NCBI GenBank assembly: GCA_929200315.1
Contig: CAKMZB010000004.1
Location: forward strand, 267,398 to 306,513
DNA: 39,116 nucleotides
Source: an uncultured Alphaproteobacteria bacterium
GTDB lineage: Bacteria; Pseudomonadota; Alphaproteobacteria; Rhizobiales; Rhizobiaceae
Direction: 5' to 3'
Part shown: positions 16,056 through 24,316 of the stretch, in pieces
Position numbering within the stretch: position 1 is the stretch's first letter
Layout: the number at the start of each line of letters is the position of its first letter
Program-made: the position numbers and the translations under genes
The notes under the pieces: generated by a model
Told to the model about the DNA's origin: nothing
Databases searched by the model: none
What the model saw: the letters and a program-made list of their open reading frames with translations, nothing else

Positions 16056-16400
16056 TTACTTCGCTGCACCCTTGGCTGCCTTGGGAGTCGCTCTGGAAGC
16101 CGTCTTGGAGGCAGTTTTCGACTTGGCAGTGGGGGCCTTTTTTGCGGAAGGCTTGTCAAACTTGGCCTTCAGAGCATCCAATTCGGCGCGGAGCTTCTCG
16201 TTCTCCAACCGCGCAGCGCTCGCCATTTCGCGAACGGCTTCAAACTCATCGCGCTGCACCAAATCCATGGTGGACAGCAACCGCTCGCCCTGCGCGCGCA
16301 TGACGGTTTCCACTTCCCGCCGCGCACCCTGTGCAACGCCAGCAGCGTCGGTCATGAGTTTTGCAAATTCGTCTAGCATTCTATTGGGAGGTGTGGACAT
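16056..16400 (-). CDS. ubiK: UbiK/BMFP-family accessory protein
   Basis: The 114-residue protein has an amphipathic N-terminal helix (NRMLDEFAKLMTDAAGVAQG), then a coiled coil (ARLENEKLRAELDALKAKFD), matching the BMFP (YqiC/UbiK) family. UbiK helps the lipid-associated Ubi complex in aerobic ubiquinone synthesis. The last 35 residues are Lys/Ala/Ser-rich and histone H1-like, an extension often seen in alphaproteobacteria. It is divergent from lgt. A hairpin directly upstream could sequester its AAGGA ribosome site. Confidence 0.8.
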   Translation of the reverse strand: MSTPPNRMLDEFAKLMTDAAGVAQGARREVETVMRAQGERLLSTMDLVQRDEFEAVREMASAARLENEKLRAELDALKAKFDKPSAKKAPTAKSKTASKTASRATPKAAKGAAK

Positions 16401-16432
16401 GAGGCATCCTTTGGGCGTGGCTGGGACGCCTC
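16401..16432 (-). promoter_or_regulatory. Hairpin covering the ubiK ribosome site
   Basis: Reading the minus strand, GAGGCGTCC (16432-16424) can pair with GGATGCCTC (16409-16401) with one mismatch. The 3' arm contains the AGGA ribosome site and ends at the ubiK ATG. It may control translation. Confidence 0.4.
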
Positions 16433-16506
16433 TGATCTAGGCTGCGCGCGCCGCCGCTTCAACCACGGCGCTTGCAGAGCGCGGCTCCCAAGGGCAAGGA
16501 ACCGCC

Positions 16507-17343
16507 ATGCACGCAAGTCTCACCTTTCCATCGATCAACCCCGTAGCCTTCGCCCTCGGGCCACTGGAGGTGCATTGGTATGGCATCGCCTATCTCGTCG
16601 GCATTCTGCTCGGCTGGGCCTTTGCCCGCCATCTCGTCAGCAACGCCGCGCTCTGGAAGCCGCATGAACCGCCAATAACACGGCAGGAGATTGATGATTT
16701 CCTGACCTGGGCGGTGGTCGGCATCATTGTCGGCGGGCGGCTTGGATATGTGCTGTTCTACAATCCCGGCTTCTATATGCAGAGCCCGCTCTCCGCCTTT
16801 GCCGTCTGGGACGGGGGGATGAGCTTCCATGGCGGGGCAACGGGCGCGATTGTTGCGATGGTTGCCTATGCGAGAAACCGCGGTTTTTCGCCCTTCAGCC
16901 TGCTCGACGTCATCGCTGTTTCGTCCTGCTCCGGCCTTTTCTTTGGCCGCATCGCTAATTTCGTGAACGCGGAATTGTGGGGCCGCCCAGCGGACGTTCC
17001 ATGGGCTTTCATCTTTCCCGGCGCTGGGCCGGAACCGCGCCATCCAAGTCAGCTTTATGAGGCGGGGTTGGAGGGTATCGTGTTGCTCGTCGTGCTCAGC
17101 GTTTTGATTTTCGGCTTTAAGAAACTCAGCCAACCCGGCTTCATCGGCGGTGCGTGGGTTTTGGGTTATGGCTTTGCGCGGATCTTCGTAGAGTTCTTCC
17201 GAATGCCCGACCCACAACTCGGCTATCTCGCCTTTGACTGGCTAACGATGGGCATGATCCTCTCTCTTCCCATGCTCGCTATAGGTGCATGGGGGATGCT
17301 CACCGCAAAAAATCGCGAACCTTGGCGGCGACAAGCGGCGTGA
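16507..17343 (+). CDS. lgt: Phosphatidylglycerol--prolipoprotein diacylglyceryl transferase
   Basis: The 278-residue inner-membrane enzyme adds diacylglycerol to the lipobox cysteine of prolipoproteins. It has about seven spans and the family signature GRIANFVNAELWGRP, with the functional His/Gly motif MSFHGGATGA and the conserved HPSQLYEA. An AAGGAA site precedes the ATG. Its stop overlaps the GTG start of the methyltransferase gene (GTGA). It is the first gene of a long co-directional run. Confidence 0.96.
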   Translation: MHASLTFPSINPVAFALGPLEVHWYGIAYLVGILLGWAFARHLVSNAALWKPHEPPITRQEIDDFLTWAVVGIIVGGRLGYVLFYNPGFYMQSPLSAFAVWDGGMSFHGGATGAIVAMVAYARNRGFSPFSLLDVIAVSSCSGLFFGRIANFVNAELWGRPADVPWAFIFPGAGPEPRHPSQLYEAGLEGIVLLVVLSVLIFGFKKLSQPGFIGGAWVLGYGFARIFVEFFRMPDPQLGYLAFDWLTMGMILSLPMLAIGAWGMLTAKNREPWRRQAA

Positions 17344-18437
17344 ACGACCTTGAAGAACGCATCCGCGCGCGCATTGTTGAGGCCGGGCCGATACCGGTGG
17401 CCGAGTATATGGCGCTCTGTCTCACTCATCCTGACTACGGTTATTACACAAACGGCGCGCCAATTGGCGGAGAGAGCGGAGACTTCATCACAGCACCGGA
17501 AGTGAGCCAGATGTTCGGCGAGATGATTGCCGTCTGGGCAATAGAAGTCTGGCAGGCGCTCGGCGCGCCGAAGCGGTTTTGCCTTGTCGAACTCGGCCCA
17601 GGTCGCGGCACGTTGATGCGCGATTTGTTGCGGGCAACATCGGCACTACCGGCTTTTCGTGATGCGATGGAAATCGTTTTCGTTGAAATGTCTCCCACTC
17701 TCGCAGAGCAGCAGGCACTTGCAGTGTCGCAGGAGAACATCTCGACGCAGTGGATTTCTGACCTGTCCGCGTTGGAAGAAGGTGTATCCGCTATCTTTGT
17801 CGGCAACGAATTTCTTGACGCTCTTCCGGCGCAGCAATGGGTGTGGCTGGAGGGCACATGGCGCCTGCGCGCGGTCGGATTGGTGGACGACAAGCTCGCC
17901 TACACAACCGTGCCTGGGGCGTTCGATGTTTCCGCGCTTCCAGCGCAACTTCAGCGCGGGAAAAATGATGGCGATATACTGGAACTCTCCCCTGCCTGCG
18001 AAGCGCTCATCGCGACAATTGCCGAACGACTGACCCGTCAGCACGGCGCGGCACTTTTCTTCGACTATGGCCGAACCACCCCTGCCCTGTGTGACACTTT
18101 CCAAGCCGTCCATCGACATGCCTATGCTGACCCGCTGGCCGATCCCGGCAATGCCGATCTGACTTTCCATGTCGATTTCTCCGCTCTTGCCGCGATCGCG
18201 AAAAAGGAAGGCTGCACTGTGGCGCCGACAGCGGATCAGGGGGCGTTTCTACTGGAAATGGGGTTGCTTGAACGAGCAGGGAGCCTAGGAGCCGGGCGTA
18301 ACAAGCAGGTTCAGGCAGAGCTACGTGCTGCTGTCGAGCGACTCGCGGGAGCAGACGCAATGGGTACGCTCTTTAAGGCCTTTGCTTTTGGAGCGCCCGC
18401 AACACTTGGTAGTCGCTGGCCGGGTTTCACCGCGTAA
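17340..18437 (+). CDS. MidA/NDUFAF7-family SAM-dependent methyltransferase
   Basis: The 365-residue DUF185 methyltransferase shows SAM motif I in LVELGPGRGTLMRDLL, and the family landmarks GDFITAPEVSQMFGE near the N-terminus and FVGNEFLDALPAQQW in the middle. The eukaryotic homologue NDUFAF7 methylates an arginine of complex I subunit NDUFS2; a complex I role here is by homology. The GTG start at 17340 overlaps the lgt stop (GTGA), preferred over a start at 17289 inside lgt. It is followed by pgeF, a very common alphaproteobacterial order. Confidence 0.9.
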   Translation: MNDLEERIRARIVEAGPIPVAEYMALCLTHPDYGYYTNGAPIGGESGDFITAPEVSQMFGEMIAVWAIEVWQALGAPKRFCLVELGPGRGTLMRDLLRATSALPAFRDAMEIVFVEMSPTLAEQQALAVSQENISTQWISDLSALEEGVSAIFVGNEFLDALPAQQWVWLEGTWRLRAVGLVDDKLAYTTVPGAFDVSALPAQLQRGKNDGDILELSPACEALIATIAERLTRQHGAALFFDYGRTTPALCDTFQAVHRHAYADPLADPGNADLTFHVDFSALAAIAKKEGCTVAPTADQGAFLLEMGLLERAGSLGAGRNKQVQAELRAAVERLAGADAMGTLFKAFAFGAPATLGSRWPGFTA

Positions 18438-18482
18438 GAGCGCCTGCTAGCCTTCCCTTCAGCATCCACCCGGAGCCTGACT

Positions 18483-19256
18483 TTGGCCCAGCCACAACCT
18501 ATCCAAACCAAAGCTCTGTCCCGACTCGACGGTATTGCACACGGTTTCTTCACTCGCGAAGGCGGTTCGTCGACCGGGCTGTATGAGAGCCTGAATGCAG
18601 GGCTCGGATCGGGCGATGATCGGGCGGTGGTTGAGGCCAACCGTTCCGCCATCACAGCTACGCTTGGCACAGCGCGACTGGCCTCAGCCTATCAGATCCA
18701 TTCCGCAACGGTCGTGCGCGCAGAAGAAATCGACGCTGAACTCCCGCAGGCCGACGGCATCGTCTGCGCCGAACCAGGCCTCGCCATTGGTGTGGTGACC
18801 GCGGATTGTGGGCCGGTGCTTTTTGCCGACAGCCAAGCCAAAATTATCGGCGCCTGTCATGCAGGATGGAAAGGCGCGCTTGGTGGGGTTCTGGAAAACA
18901 CACTCGCTGCGATGGAAACAGCTGGTGCAGAACGCAGCCGCATCACCGCTGTGCTCGGCCCCACCATCCAGGTAAGTGCCTATGAAGTTGGTCTGGACTT
19001 TCCGCTTCCCTTTTTGGAGCGAGATGAAAGCGCCGCGCGCTTTTTCTCATCGGCAAAGCGTGAAGGGCACGCCATGTTTGACCTGCCCGCCTATATCGTC
19101 TGGCGGTTGGAGGAAGCAGGCATCGCTGCTGCCCACAGCACAGGCCATTGCACCTATGAAGACGAAAAACGTTTCTTCTCTTACCGTCGCACCACCCACC
19201 GGAACGAAGCGGATTATGGCCGCCAGATTTCCGCCATCACGCTTTTGAGGACATGA
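18483..19256 (+). CDS. pgeF: Peptidoglycan editing factor / multicopper-oxidase-fold purine nucleoside phosphorylase
   Basis: The 257-residue YfiH/LACC1-family protein has zinc-site residues His73 (AYQIHSATVV), Cys109 (VVTADCGPVLF) and His126 (CHAGWKGALGG). Family members phosphorolyse or deaminate purine nucleosides, and YfiH also keeps wrong residues out of peptidoglycan stems. The start is TTG at 18483, seven bases after GGAG; no in-frame ATG occurs near the conserved N-terminus. It overlaps the next gene by ATGA. Confidence 0.9.
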   Translation: MAQPQPIQTKALSRLDGIAHGFFTREGGSSTGLYESLNAGLGSGDDRAVVEANRSAITATLGTARLASAYQIHSATVVRAEEIDAELPQADGIVCAEPGLAIGVVTADCGPVLFADSQAKIIGACHAGWKGALGGVLENTLAAMETAGAERSRITAVLGPTIQVSAYEVGLDFPLPFLERDESAARFFSSAKREGHAMFDLPAYIVWRLEEAGIAAAHSTGHCTYEDEKRFFSYRRTTHRNEADYGRQISAITLLRT

Positions 19257-20404
19257 CCATGCTGTTCGACAAACAGGAATATGCAGCTCGCAAGGAAAAA
19301 GCTCTCGCCGCCATGAAGGAGCGCAATCTCGATGCGCTTTTGATGTTTGCGCAGGAAAGCATGTACTGGCTGACGGGCTATGACACGTTCGGCTACTGCT
19401 TCTTCCAGTGCCTTATTCTTACACCGGATGGCCGCACAACACTGCTCACTCGATCTGCCGATCTGCGCCAAGCCCAGCGCACCTCAAATATTGACGACAT
19501 CCACGTGTGGATTGACGGGGCGAACGTCAATCCAACTGTAAACCTGCGCGATCTGATGGGTGAGATGGATCTGCTTGGTTCGCGCCTTGGTGTTGAATTC
19601 GACACCCACGGCCTCACCGCCCATCTCTATCGTCTGCTGGACGAGCGGCTGAATAACTTCGCAGAGATGCAGGACGCCTCCTCCCTCATCCAAACCTTAC
19701 GGCTGAGAAAATCAAAGGCTGAACAAGCCTTTGTGCGCGAAGCGGCTCGGCAGGGTGATCTGGCTCTGGATGCGGCCATGGAGGTTGCAGCTCCAGGCAT
19801 CAGCGAAGGACACGTACTTGCTGCCATGCAGGGTGCAATTTTCCAGGCTGGCGGCGATTATCCGGGCAATGAATTCATTATCGGCGCGGGAGACGATGCG
19901 CTGCTCTGCCGCTACAAAGCGGGACGCAACATCATCGAGGCAAAAGATCAACTAACGCTCGAATGGTCCGGCGCCGCCGCTCACTACCATGCCCCTTTGA
20001 TGCGCACCCTCGTCATCGGCAAACCGCGCGACAACCATCAGGCGCTCTTTGACGCCGCCAAGGACGCGCTTCTTGCCGTTGAAAAGACGTTGCAGGTCGG
20101 CAAGACTTTTGGCGATGTGTTTGAGGCCCATGCGAGGGCACTCGACGCTGCGGGCCTTTCTAACCATCGCCTAAACGCCTGTGGCTACAATGTCGGCGCA
20201 CGATTCTCGCCCTCATGGATGGATGGGCCAATGTTCTTTCGGGAGAATACTCAAGAAATTCAGGCGCATATGAGCCTCTTTGCTCACATGATCATCATGG
20301 ATTCCAACTCTGGCGCAGCCATGACTTTGGGGCAGACATACCTCACCCATGACAATGGGCCGGAAAACCTCTCCCGTCACAAGCTGGAAATGATCGTGTT
20401 GTGA
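19253..20404 (+). CDS. M24 (pita-bread fold) peptidase-family protein lacking canonical metal ligands
   Basis: The 383-residue protein has a creatinase-type N-terminal domain and a C-terminal pita-bread domain. The usual five dimetal ligands of Xaa-Pro aminopeptidases are not seen: the DxG Asp is Glu237 (LEWSG), the SDxTRT Asp is Ala247 (YHAPLMRT), the GHGxG His is Tyr312 (GYNVG), and no EPG or IED glutamate is visible. This points to a metal-independent activity, such as creatinase- or ectoine-hydrolase-like amidohydrolysis, rather than aminopeptidase. The substrate is unknown. It is coupled to pgeF by ATGA. Confidence 0.82.
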   Translation: MTMLFDKQEYAARKEKALAAMKERNLDALLMFAQESMYWLTGYDTFGYCFFQCLILTPDGRTTLLTRSADLRQAQRTSNIDDIHVWIDGANVNPTVNLRDLMGEMDLLGSRLGVEFDTHGLTAHLYRLLDERLNNFAEMQDASSLIQTLRLRKSKAEQAFVREAARQGDLALDAAMEVAAPGISEGHVLAAMQGAIFQAGGDYPGNEFIIGAGDDALLCRYKAGRNIIEAKDQLTLEWSGAAAHYHAPLMRTLVIGKPRDNHQALFDAAKDALLAVEKTLQVGKTFGDVFEAHARALDAAGLSNHRLNACGYNVGARFSPSWMDGPMFFRENTQEIQAHMSLFAHMIIMDSNSGAAMTLGQTYLTHDNGPENLSRHKLEMIVL

Positions 20405-20484
20405 AAAACTTCGCCATGGAGTTTGCCCTTTTGGGGCGTGGTGCCTAAGACACCGCCACCGCCAGCAGCGACCGACCCAGCGCC

Positions 20485-21417
20485 ATGAAACTGTTCTCCG
20501 GCAATGCCAACAAGCGGCTCGCGCTTGCAGTGGCGGACTATCTCGACATTCCTCTTGGTCGTTGCGAGGTCCGCCGCTTCGCCGACCAGGAAATTTTCGT
20601 TGAAATTCAGGAGAATGTCCGCGGCCAGGACGTGTTTATCCTGCAATCGACATCCTACCCCGCCAACGACAATCTGATGGAATTGCTGATCATGATCGAC
20701 GCTGCGCGTCGCTCCTCAGCAAAGCGCATCACGGCAGTGCTCCCCTATTTTGGTTATGCCCGGCAGGACCGCCGCAGCCAGGGGCGTACACCGATCTCGG
20801 CGAAATTGGTCGCAAACCTCATCACTCAGGCTGGTGCTGATCGGGTTTTGACACTCGATCTCCATGCAGGGCAGATCCAGGGTTTCTTCGATATTCCAAC
20901 CGACAACCTCTATGCCGTCCCTGTTATGGCGCGAGATTTGCGGGCCAATTACGATATCTCCAACGTCATGGTGGTGTCGCCCGATGTTGGCGGCGTGGTG
21001 CGTGCCCGCGCTTTGGCCAGCCGTCTCAACGCGCCTCTCGCCATTGTCGACAAACGCCGCGACAAACCGGGTGAAAGCAAGGTCATGAACGTAATCGGGG
21101 ACGTGTCGGGGCGTGACTGTATCCTGATCGACGACATTATCGATTCCGGCGGCACACTGGTGAATGCGGCGGAAGCGCTGCTTGCAAACGGCGCGACCAG
21201 CGTTGCGGCCTATCTTTCGCACGGGGTTCTTTCCGGCGGCGCGGTGGCACGGATTATTTCTTCGCAATTGAAGGAATTGGTCATCACCGATTCCATTGAG
21301 CCGACGGCGGCAGTGGATGCAGCGCCGAACATCCGTGTTATCACCATTTCCGACCTCTTTGGCGAAGCGATCAACCGTACGGCGCTGGAACAATCCGTCT
21401 CCCGCCTTTTCGACTAG
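20485..21417 (+). CDS. prs: Ribose-phosphate pyrophosphokinase
   Basis: The 310-residue enzyme makes PRPP from ribose 5-phosphate and ATP for nucleotide, histidine and tryptophan synthesis. Visible are the ATP-loop region [20 protein letters not shown], the metal-binding [12 protein letters not shown] and the PRPP loop [20 protein letters not shown]. The N-terminus [13 protein letters not shown] is standard. The 80-base gap before it shows a small GGTG/CACC hairpin and no clear promoter. Confidence 0.97.
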   Translation: MKLFSGNANKRLALAVADYLDIPLGRCEVRRFADQEIFVEIQENVRGQDVFILQSTSYPANDNLMELLIMIDAARRSSAKRITAVLPYFGYARQDRRSQGRTPISAKLVANLITQAGADRVLTLDLHAGQIQGFFDIPTDNLYAVPVMARDLRANYDISNVMVVSPDVGGVVRARALASRLNAPLAIVDKRRDKPGESKVMNVIGDVSGRDCILIDDIIDSGGTLVNAAEALLANGATSVAAYLSHGVLSGGAVARIISSQLKELVITDSIEPTAAVDAAPNIRVITISDLFGEAINRTALEQSVSRLFD

Positions 21418-21420
21418 ACA

Positions 21421-21617
21421 TTTCCCGTTATTGGGAATGAGCGCGGGTGCCTTGCGCGCGGGCGCAGGCAGCGCTATAGCCGCGCCACCACGGCGACACC
21501 CCTGGAGGGACCGTGGGTCAGCCCATCTGAAAAGAACCGGTCGACAAAACGCTTTGCGTTTGACCGCGGGACTGAGCCGGAGCCGAAGGGCTGTCGGCAA
21601 CCTTCAAATGACTTGAA
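21421..21617 (+). promoter_or_regulatory. Structured leader of rplY (several hairpins)
   Basis: The 218-base gap between prs and rplY holds: TTCCC-GTTATT-GGGAA (after prs); a GCCT/AGGC plus GCGC/GCGC stem near 21448-21470; a long stem CGGTC+AAACGC with GCGTTT+GACCG (21538-21566); and GCCG+AGCC with GGCT+CGGC (21576-21598). A short TTCAA/TTGAA repeat (21603-21617) precedes the AGGAGCG ribosome site. The density suggests a regulatory RNA leader, perhaps bound by L25 itself. No family is recognised. Confidence 0.4.
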
Positions 21618-21635
21618 CCTCTTAGGAGCGAACCG

Positions 21636-22319
21636 ATGAGCAACGAACACAAGCTCGAGGCCCAGCTGCGCGAACGGGGCGGCAAGGGGGCCGCACGTGA
21701 ACTGCGCCGCAACAATATGGTGCCTGCCGTGATTTACGGCGACAAGAAAGATCCCCTGTCCATCGCGCTGCCCGCGAAGGAATTGACCATGATGATCCAT
21801 TCCGGTGGCTTCATGACCAATATCCTCAACGTGGACGCAGACGGCACCAGCCACAAAGTTCTGCCCAAGGACTACCAGCTGCACCCAGTCAAAGACACGG
21901 TGATGCATGTGGACCTGCTGCGCGTCTCCAACAAAACAATCGTGACGGTGGAAATTCCGGTTCACTTCGAAAACGAAGAAGAGTGCCCCGGCCTGAAGGA
22001 AGGCGGTGTGCTGAACGTCGTCCGCCACACCGTGGAAGTGAACTGCCCGGCAAACTCCATTCCGGACACCTTCACCGTGGACCTCACGCCCTTCAACCTG
22101 GGCGATTCCATCAACATCTCTTCGGTCGCACTGCCAGAAGGTGTGGAACCCACCATTACAGACCGTGACTTCACACTCGCCACCATTGCTACTCCTGCAG
22201 GCCTCTCCTCGCAGGATGATGAGGATGAAGTGGCCGAAACCGAAGTCATCAACCAGGATGCAGACACCGTTATGGGTGACGACTCTGGTGATGCCGAAGA
22301 TGGTTCCGGCAACGATTGA
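21636..22319 (+). CDS. rplY: 50S ribosomal protein L25/general stress protein Ctc
   Basis: The 227-residue protein is the long, two-domain Ctc form: an N-terminal 5S-rRNA-binding L25 domain ([20 protein letters not shown], then HVDLLRVS), a C-terminal beta domain, and an acidic disordered tail of about 35 residues ([14 protein letters not shown]...). A ribosome site AGGAGCG precedes the ATG. Its order with prs upstream and pth-ychF downstream is conserved in alphaproteobacteria. A structured leader may regulate it. Confidence 0.96.
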   Translation: MSNEHKLEAQLRERGGKGAARELRRNNMVPAVIYGDKKDPLSIALPAKELTMMIHSGGFMTNILNVDADGTSHKVLPKDYQLHPVKDTVMHVDLLRVSNKTIVTVEIPVHFENEEECPGLKEGGVLNVVRHTVEVNCPANSIPDTFTVDLTPFNLGDSINISSVALPEGVEPTITDRDFTLATIATPAGLSSQDDEDEVAETEVINQDADTVMGDDSGDAEDGSGND

Positions 22320-22328
22320 TCGACCTTT

Positions 22329-22361
22329 GCCGCGCGCTGCTCCTAAAGGGTGGCGCGCGGC
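22329..22361 (+). other. Intercistronic GC-rich hairpin between rplY and pth
   Basis: GCCGCGCGC (22329-22337) pairs perfectly with GCGCGCGGC (22353-22361) around a 15-base loop. No T run follows, so it likely modulates read-through or mRNA stability rather than being a full terminator. Confidence 0.5.
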
Positions 22362-22394
22362 GGCTCTTCCAACAGCCTCTTGTGGAGCAGGCCC

Positions 22395-23132
22395 ATGCTG
22401 ATCTTTGCAGGGCTCGGCAATCCGGGCGCCAAACATGAGCGCCAGCGCCACAATGTGGGCTTCATGGCCGTGGATGCAATCCACGATACGGGAGACTTTT
22501 CGCCTTGGAAGCCGCGCTTTCAGGCGCTTGCCAGTGAAGGGCGTATCGGCAGCGAGAAAGTGCTGCTTCTCAAACCAGCCACTTACATGAACGAGAGCGG
22601 CCGCGCCGTCGGCGAAGCTCTGCGCTTCTTTAAGGTGGATGCAGACGCTGTAACGGCATTTTATGACGAACTCGACCTTACCCCCGGCAAAGTGCGGCTG
22701 AAGACCGGCGGTGGTGCCGGCGGCCATAACGGTATTCGATCCCTCGACCAGCACCTCCCGTCAAAGGATTATCGGCGCGTGCGTATCGGCATTGGCCATC
22801 CAGGCGCGAAGGAACAGGTGACGAGCCATGTGCTCGGTGACTTTGCCAAGGCAGACCATGCATGGCTTGACCCGTTGCTCGACGAAATGGCCCGCAATGC
22901 CGACATGCTGGTTGCCGGTGACGATGCTGGTTTCATGAACCGCCTGGCGCTTCGCACCCAAAGCAACGAGCCTCCCGGGGCCAAGGGTCAGGCTTCGGCG
23001 AAGACAAAGAAACAACCTCCCAAACAACAAAGTCACATTCGCGGCGCGCGCAACAACGCGTCAAAGCCCGATGTGCCCAAGAGTGGACCGATGGCAGAGA
23101 TGCTCGCCAAACTGCTCGGCAAGAAGGATTAG
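22395..23132 (+). CDS. pth: Peptidyl-tRNA hydrolase
   Basis: This 245-residue cytoplasmic enzyme frees tRNA from dropped-off peptidyl-tRNA. Conserved are Asn9 in GLGNPG, catalytic His19 in QRHNVGFMAVD, the segment YDELDLTPGKVRLKTGGGAG and GGHNGIRSLDQHL. The start at 22395 (MLIFAGLGNPG) is fixed by homology; the upstream extension is spurious. A basic, low-complexity tail of about 55 residues (KTKKQPPKQQSHIRG...) after residue 190 is typical of alphaproteobacterial Pth. ychF begins 6 bases later. Confidence 0.96.
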   Translation: MLIFAGLGNPGAKHERQRHNVGFMAVDAIHDTGDFSPWKPRFQALASEGRIGSEKVLLLKPATYMNESGRAVGEALRFFKVDADAVTAFYDELDLTPGKVRLKTGGGAGGHNGIRSLDQHLPSKDYRRVRIGIGHPGAKEQVTSHVLGDFAKADHAWLDPLLDEMARNADMLVAGDDAGFMNRLALRTQSNEPPGAKGQASAKTKKQPPKQQSHIRGARNNASKPDVPKSGPMAEMLAKLLGKKD

Positions 23133-23138
23133 ACCGAT

Positions 23139-24242
23139 ATGGGTTTTAAATGCGGAATCGTGGGACTGCCCAATGTCGGCAAATCCACCCTGTTCAACGC
23201 CCTCACCCGCACGGCATCCGCTCAGGCGGCGAATTATCCGTTCTGCACCATCGAGCCAAATACCGGTGAAGTTGCCGTGCCGGACACGCGGTTGAATGAG
23301 ATTGCAGGGATAGCGGGCTCCAAGGAGATCATCCCCACTCGCATTTCCTTCGTCGACATTGCGGGCCTCGTGGCCGGTGCCTCCAAGGGTGAAGGGCTTG
23401 GCAACAAGTTCCTCGCCAACATCCGCGAGGTGGATGCCACGGTCCACGTGCTGCGCTGTTTTGAAGATGACGACATTACCCATGTGGACGGCCGCGTTGA
23501 TCCAATTGCCGACGCCGAGACGATCGAAACCGAGCTGATGCTTGCCGATCTGGAGAGCCTGGAAAAGCGTATCGACAACACCCGCAAACGCGCCACCGGC
23601 AAGGACAAAGAAGCCCAAACCATCCTGCCCATGATGGAACAGGCGCTGGCCGCCCTTCTCGAAAGCCGCCCTGTTCGCGTGCTTCTGGATGGTATGGCTG
23701 CGGAGGATGCACGCATTCTCGACGGCCTCAATCTGCTCACCGCAAAGCCCGTGCTCTATGTGGCCAATGTCGCGGAAGAGCATGCTGCTTCCGGTAATGC
23801 GCTTTCCGCTAAAGTGGCTGAAATGGCTGAATCGCAGGGCGCGGTCAGCGTTGTGATTTCCGCCGCCATCGAAGAGGAAATTGCCCAGCTTCCCGATGAA
23901 GAACAGGGCGAATTTCTGGAGATGAACGGCCTTGAAGAATCCGGCCTCTCCCGCCTCATCCGCGCTGGCTATGACCTGCTCGATCTCATCACCTATTTCA
24001 CCGCCGGTCCCAAAGAAACCCGCGCCTGGACCATCACTAAGGGCACCAAAGCGCCTGGAGCTGCAGGCGTCATTCATACGGATTTCGAGCGCGGCTTCAT
24101 TCGTGCCCAAACCATCGCTTACCCAGATTACGTTTCCCTCGGCGGCGAAGTGCCAGCCAAAGAAGCGGGAAAAGCGCGGGACGAAGGCAAAGAATATGTG
24201 GTGCAGGACGGTGACGTGATGCTGTTTAAGTTCAACACGTAA
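23139..24242 (+). CDS. ychF: Redox-regulated ATPase YchF (Obg-family)
   Basis: The 367-residue P-loop protein has GLPNVGKSTLFNALT (G1), VDIAGLVAGASKGEGLGN (G3), the NVAEE segment in place of the GTP-specific NKxD (G4, consistent with ATP use) and a C-terminal TGS domain (AWTITKGTKAPGAAGVIHTD). YchF binds ribosomes and modulates stress translation. Length is standard. It follows pth directly, the common pth-ychF pair. Confidence 0.97.
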   Translation: MGFKCGIVGLPNVGKSTLFNALTRTASAQAANYPFCTIEPNTGEVAVPDTRLNEIAGIAGSKEIIPTRISFVDIAGLVAGASKGEGLGNKFLANIREVDATVHVLRCFEDDDITHVDGRVDPIADAETIETELMLADLESLEKRIDNTRKRATGKDKEAQTILPMMEQALAALLESRPVRVLLDGMAAEDARILDGLNLLTAKPVLYVANVAEEHAASGNALSAKVAEMAESQGAVSVVISAAIEEEIAQLPDEEQGEFLEMNGLEESGLSRLIRAGYDLLDLITYFTAGPKETRAWTITKGTKAPGAAGVIHTDFERGFIRAQTIAYPDYVSLGGEVPAKEAGKARDEGKEYVVQDGDVMLFKFNT

Positions 24243-24316
24243 AGAGCCGTTCGCCACAGCAGGCATTCCGTGCAAAGGTGGCGCATTGACCGTCTTTGCA
24301 TGCCGGAGCCCGCGCC

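Noticed and set aside
21636-22754. Long minus-strand open frames over rplY/pth and other genes (for example 426 codons at 21474-22754)
   Set aside because: These are codon-bias shadows opposite conserved genes; their translations have no domain likeness and are His/Val-rich in the way typical of antisense frames.
24296-24316. TTG start for cfa
   Set aside because: The ATG at 24317 has a well-placed GGAG and fits the family; the extension adds only seven residues.
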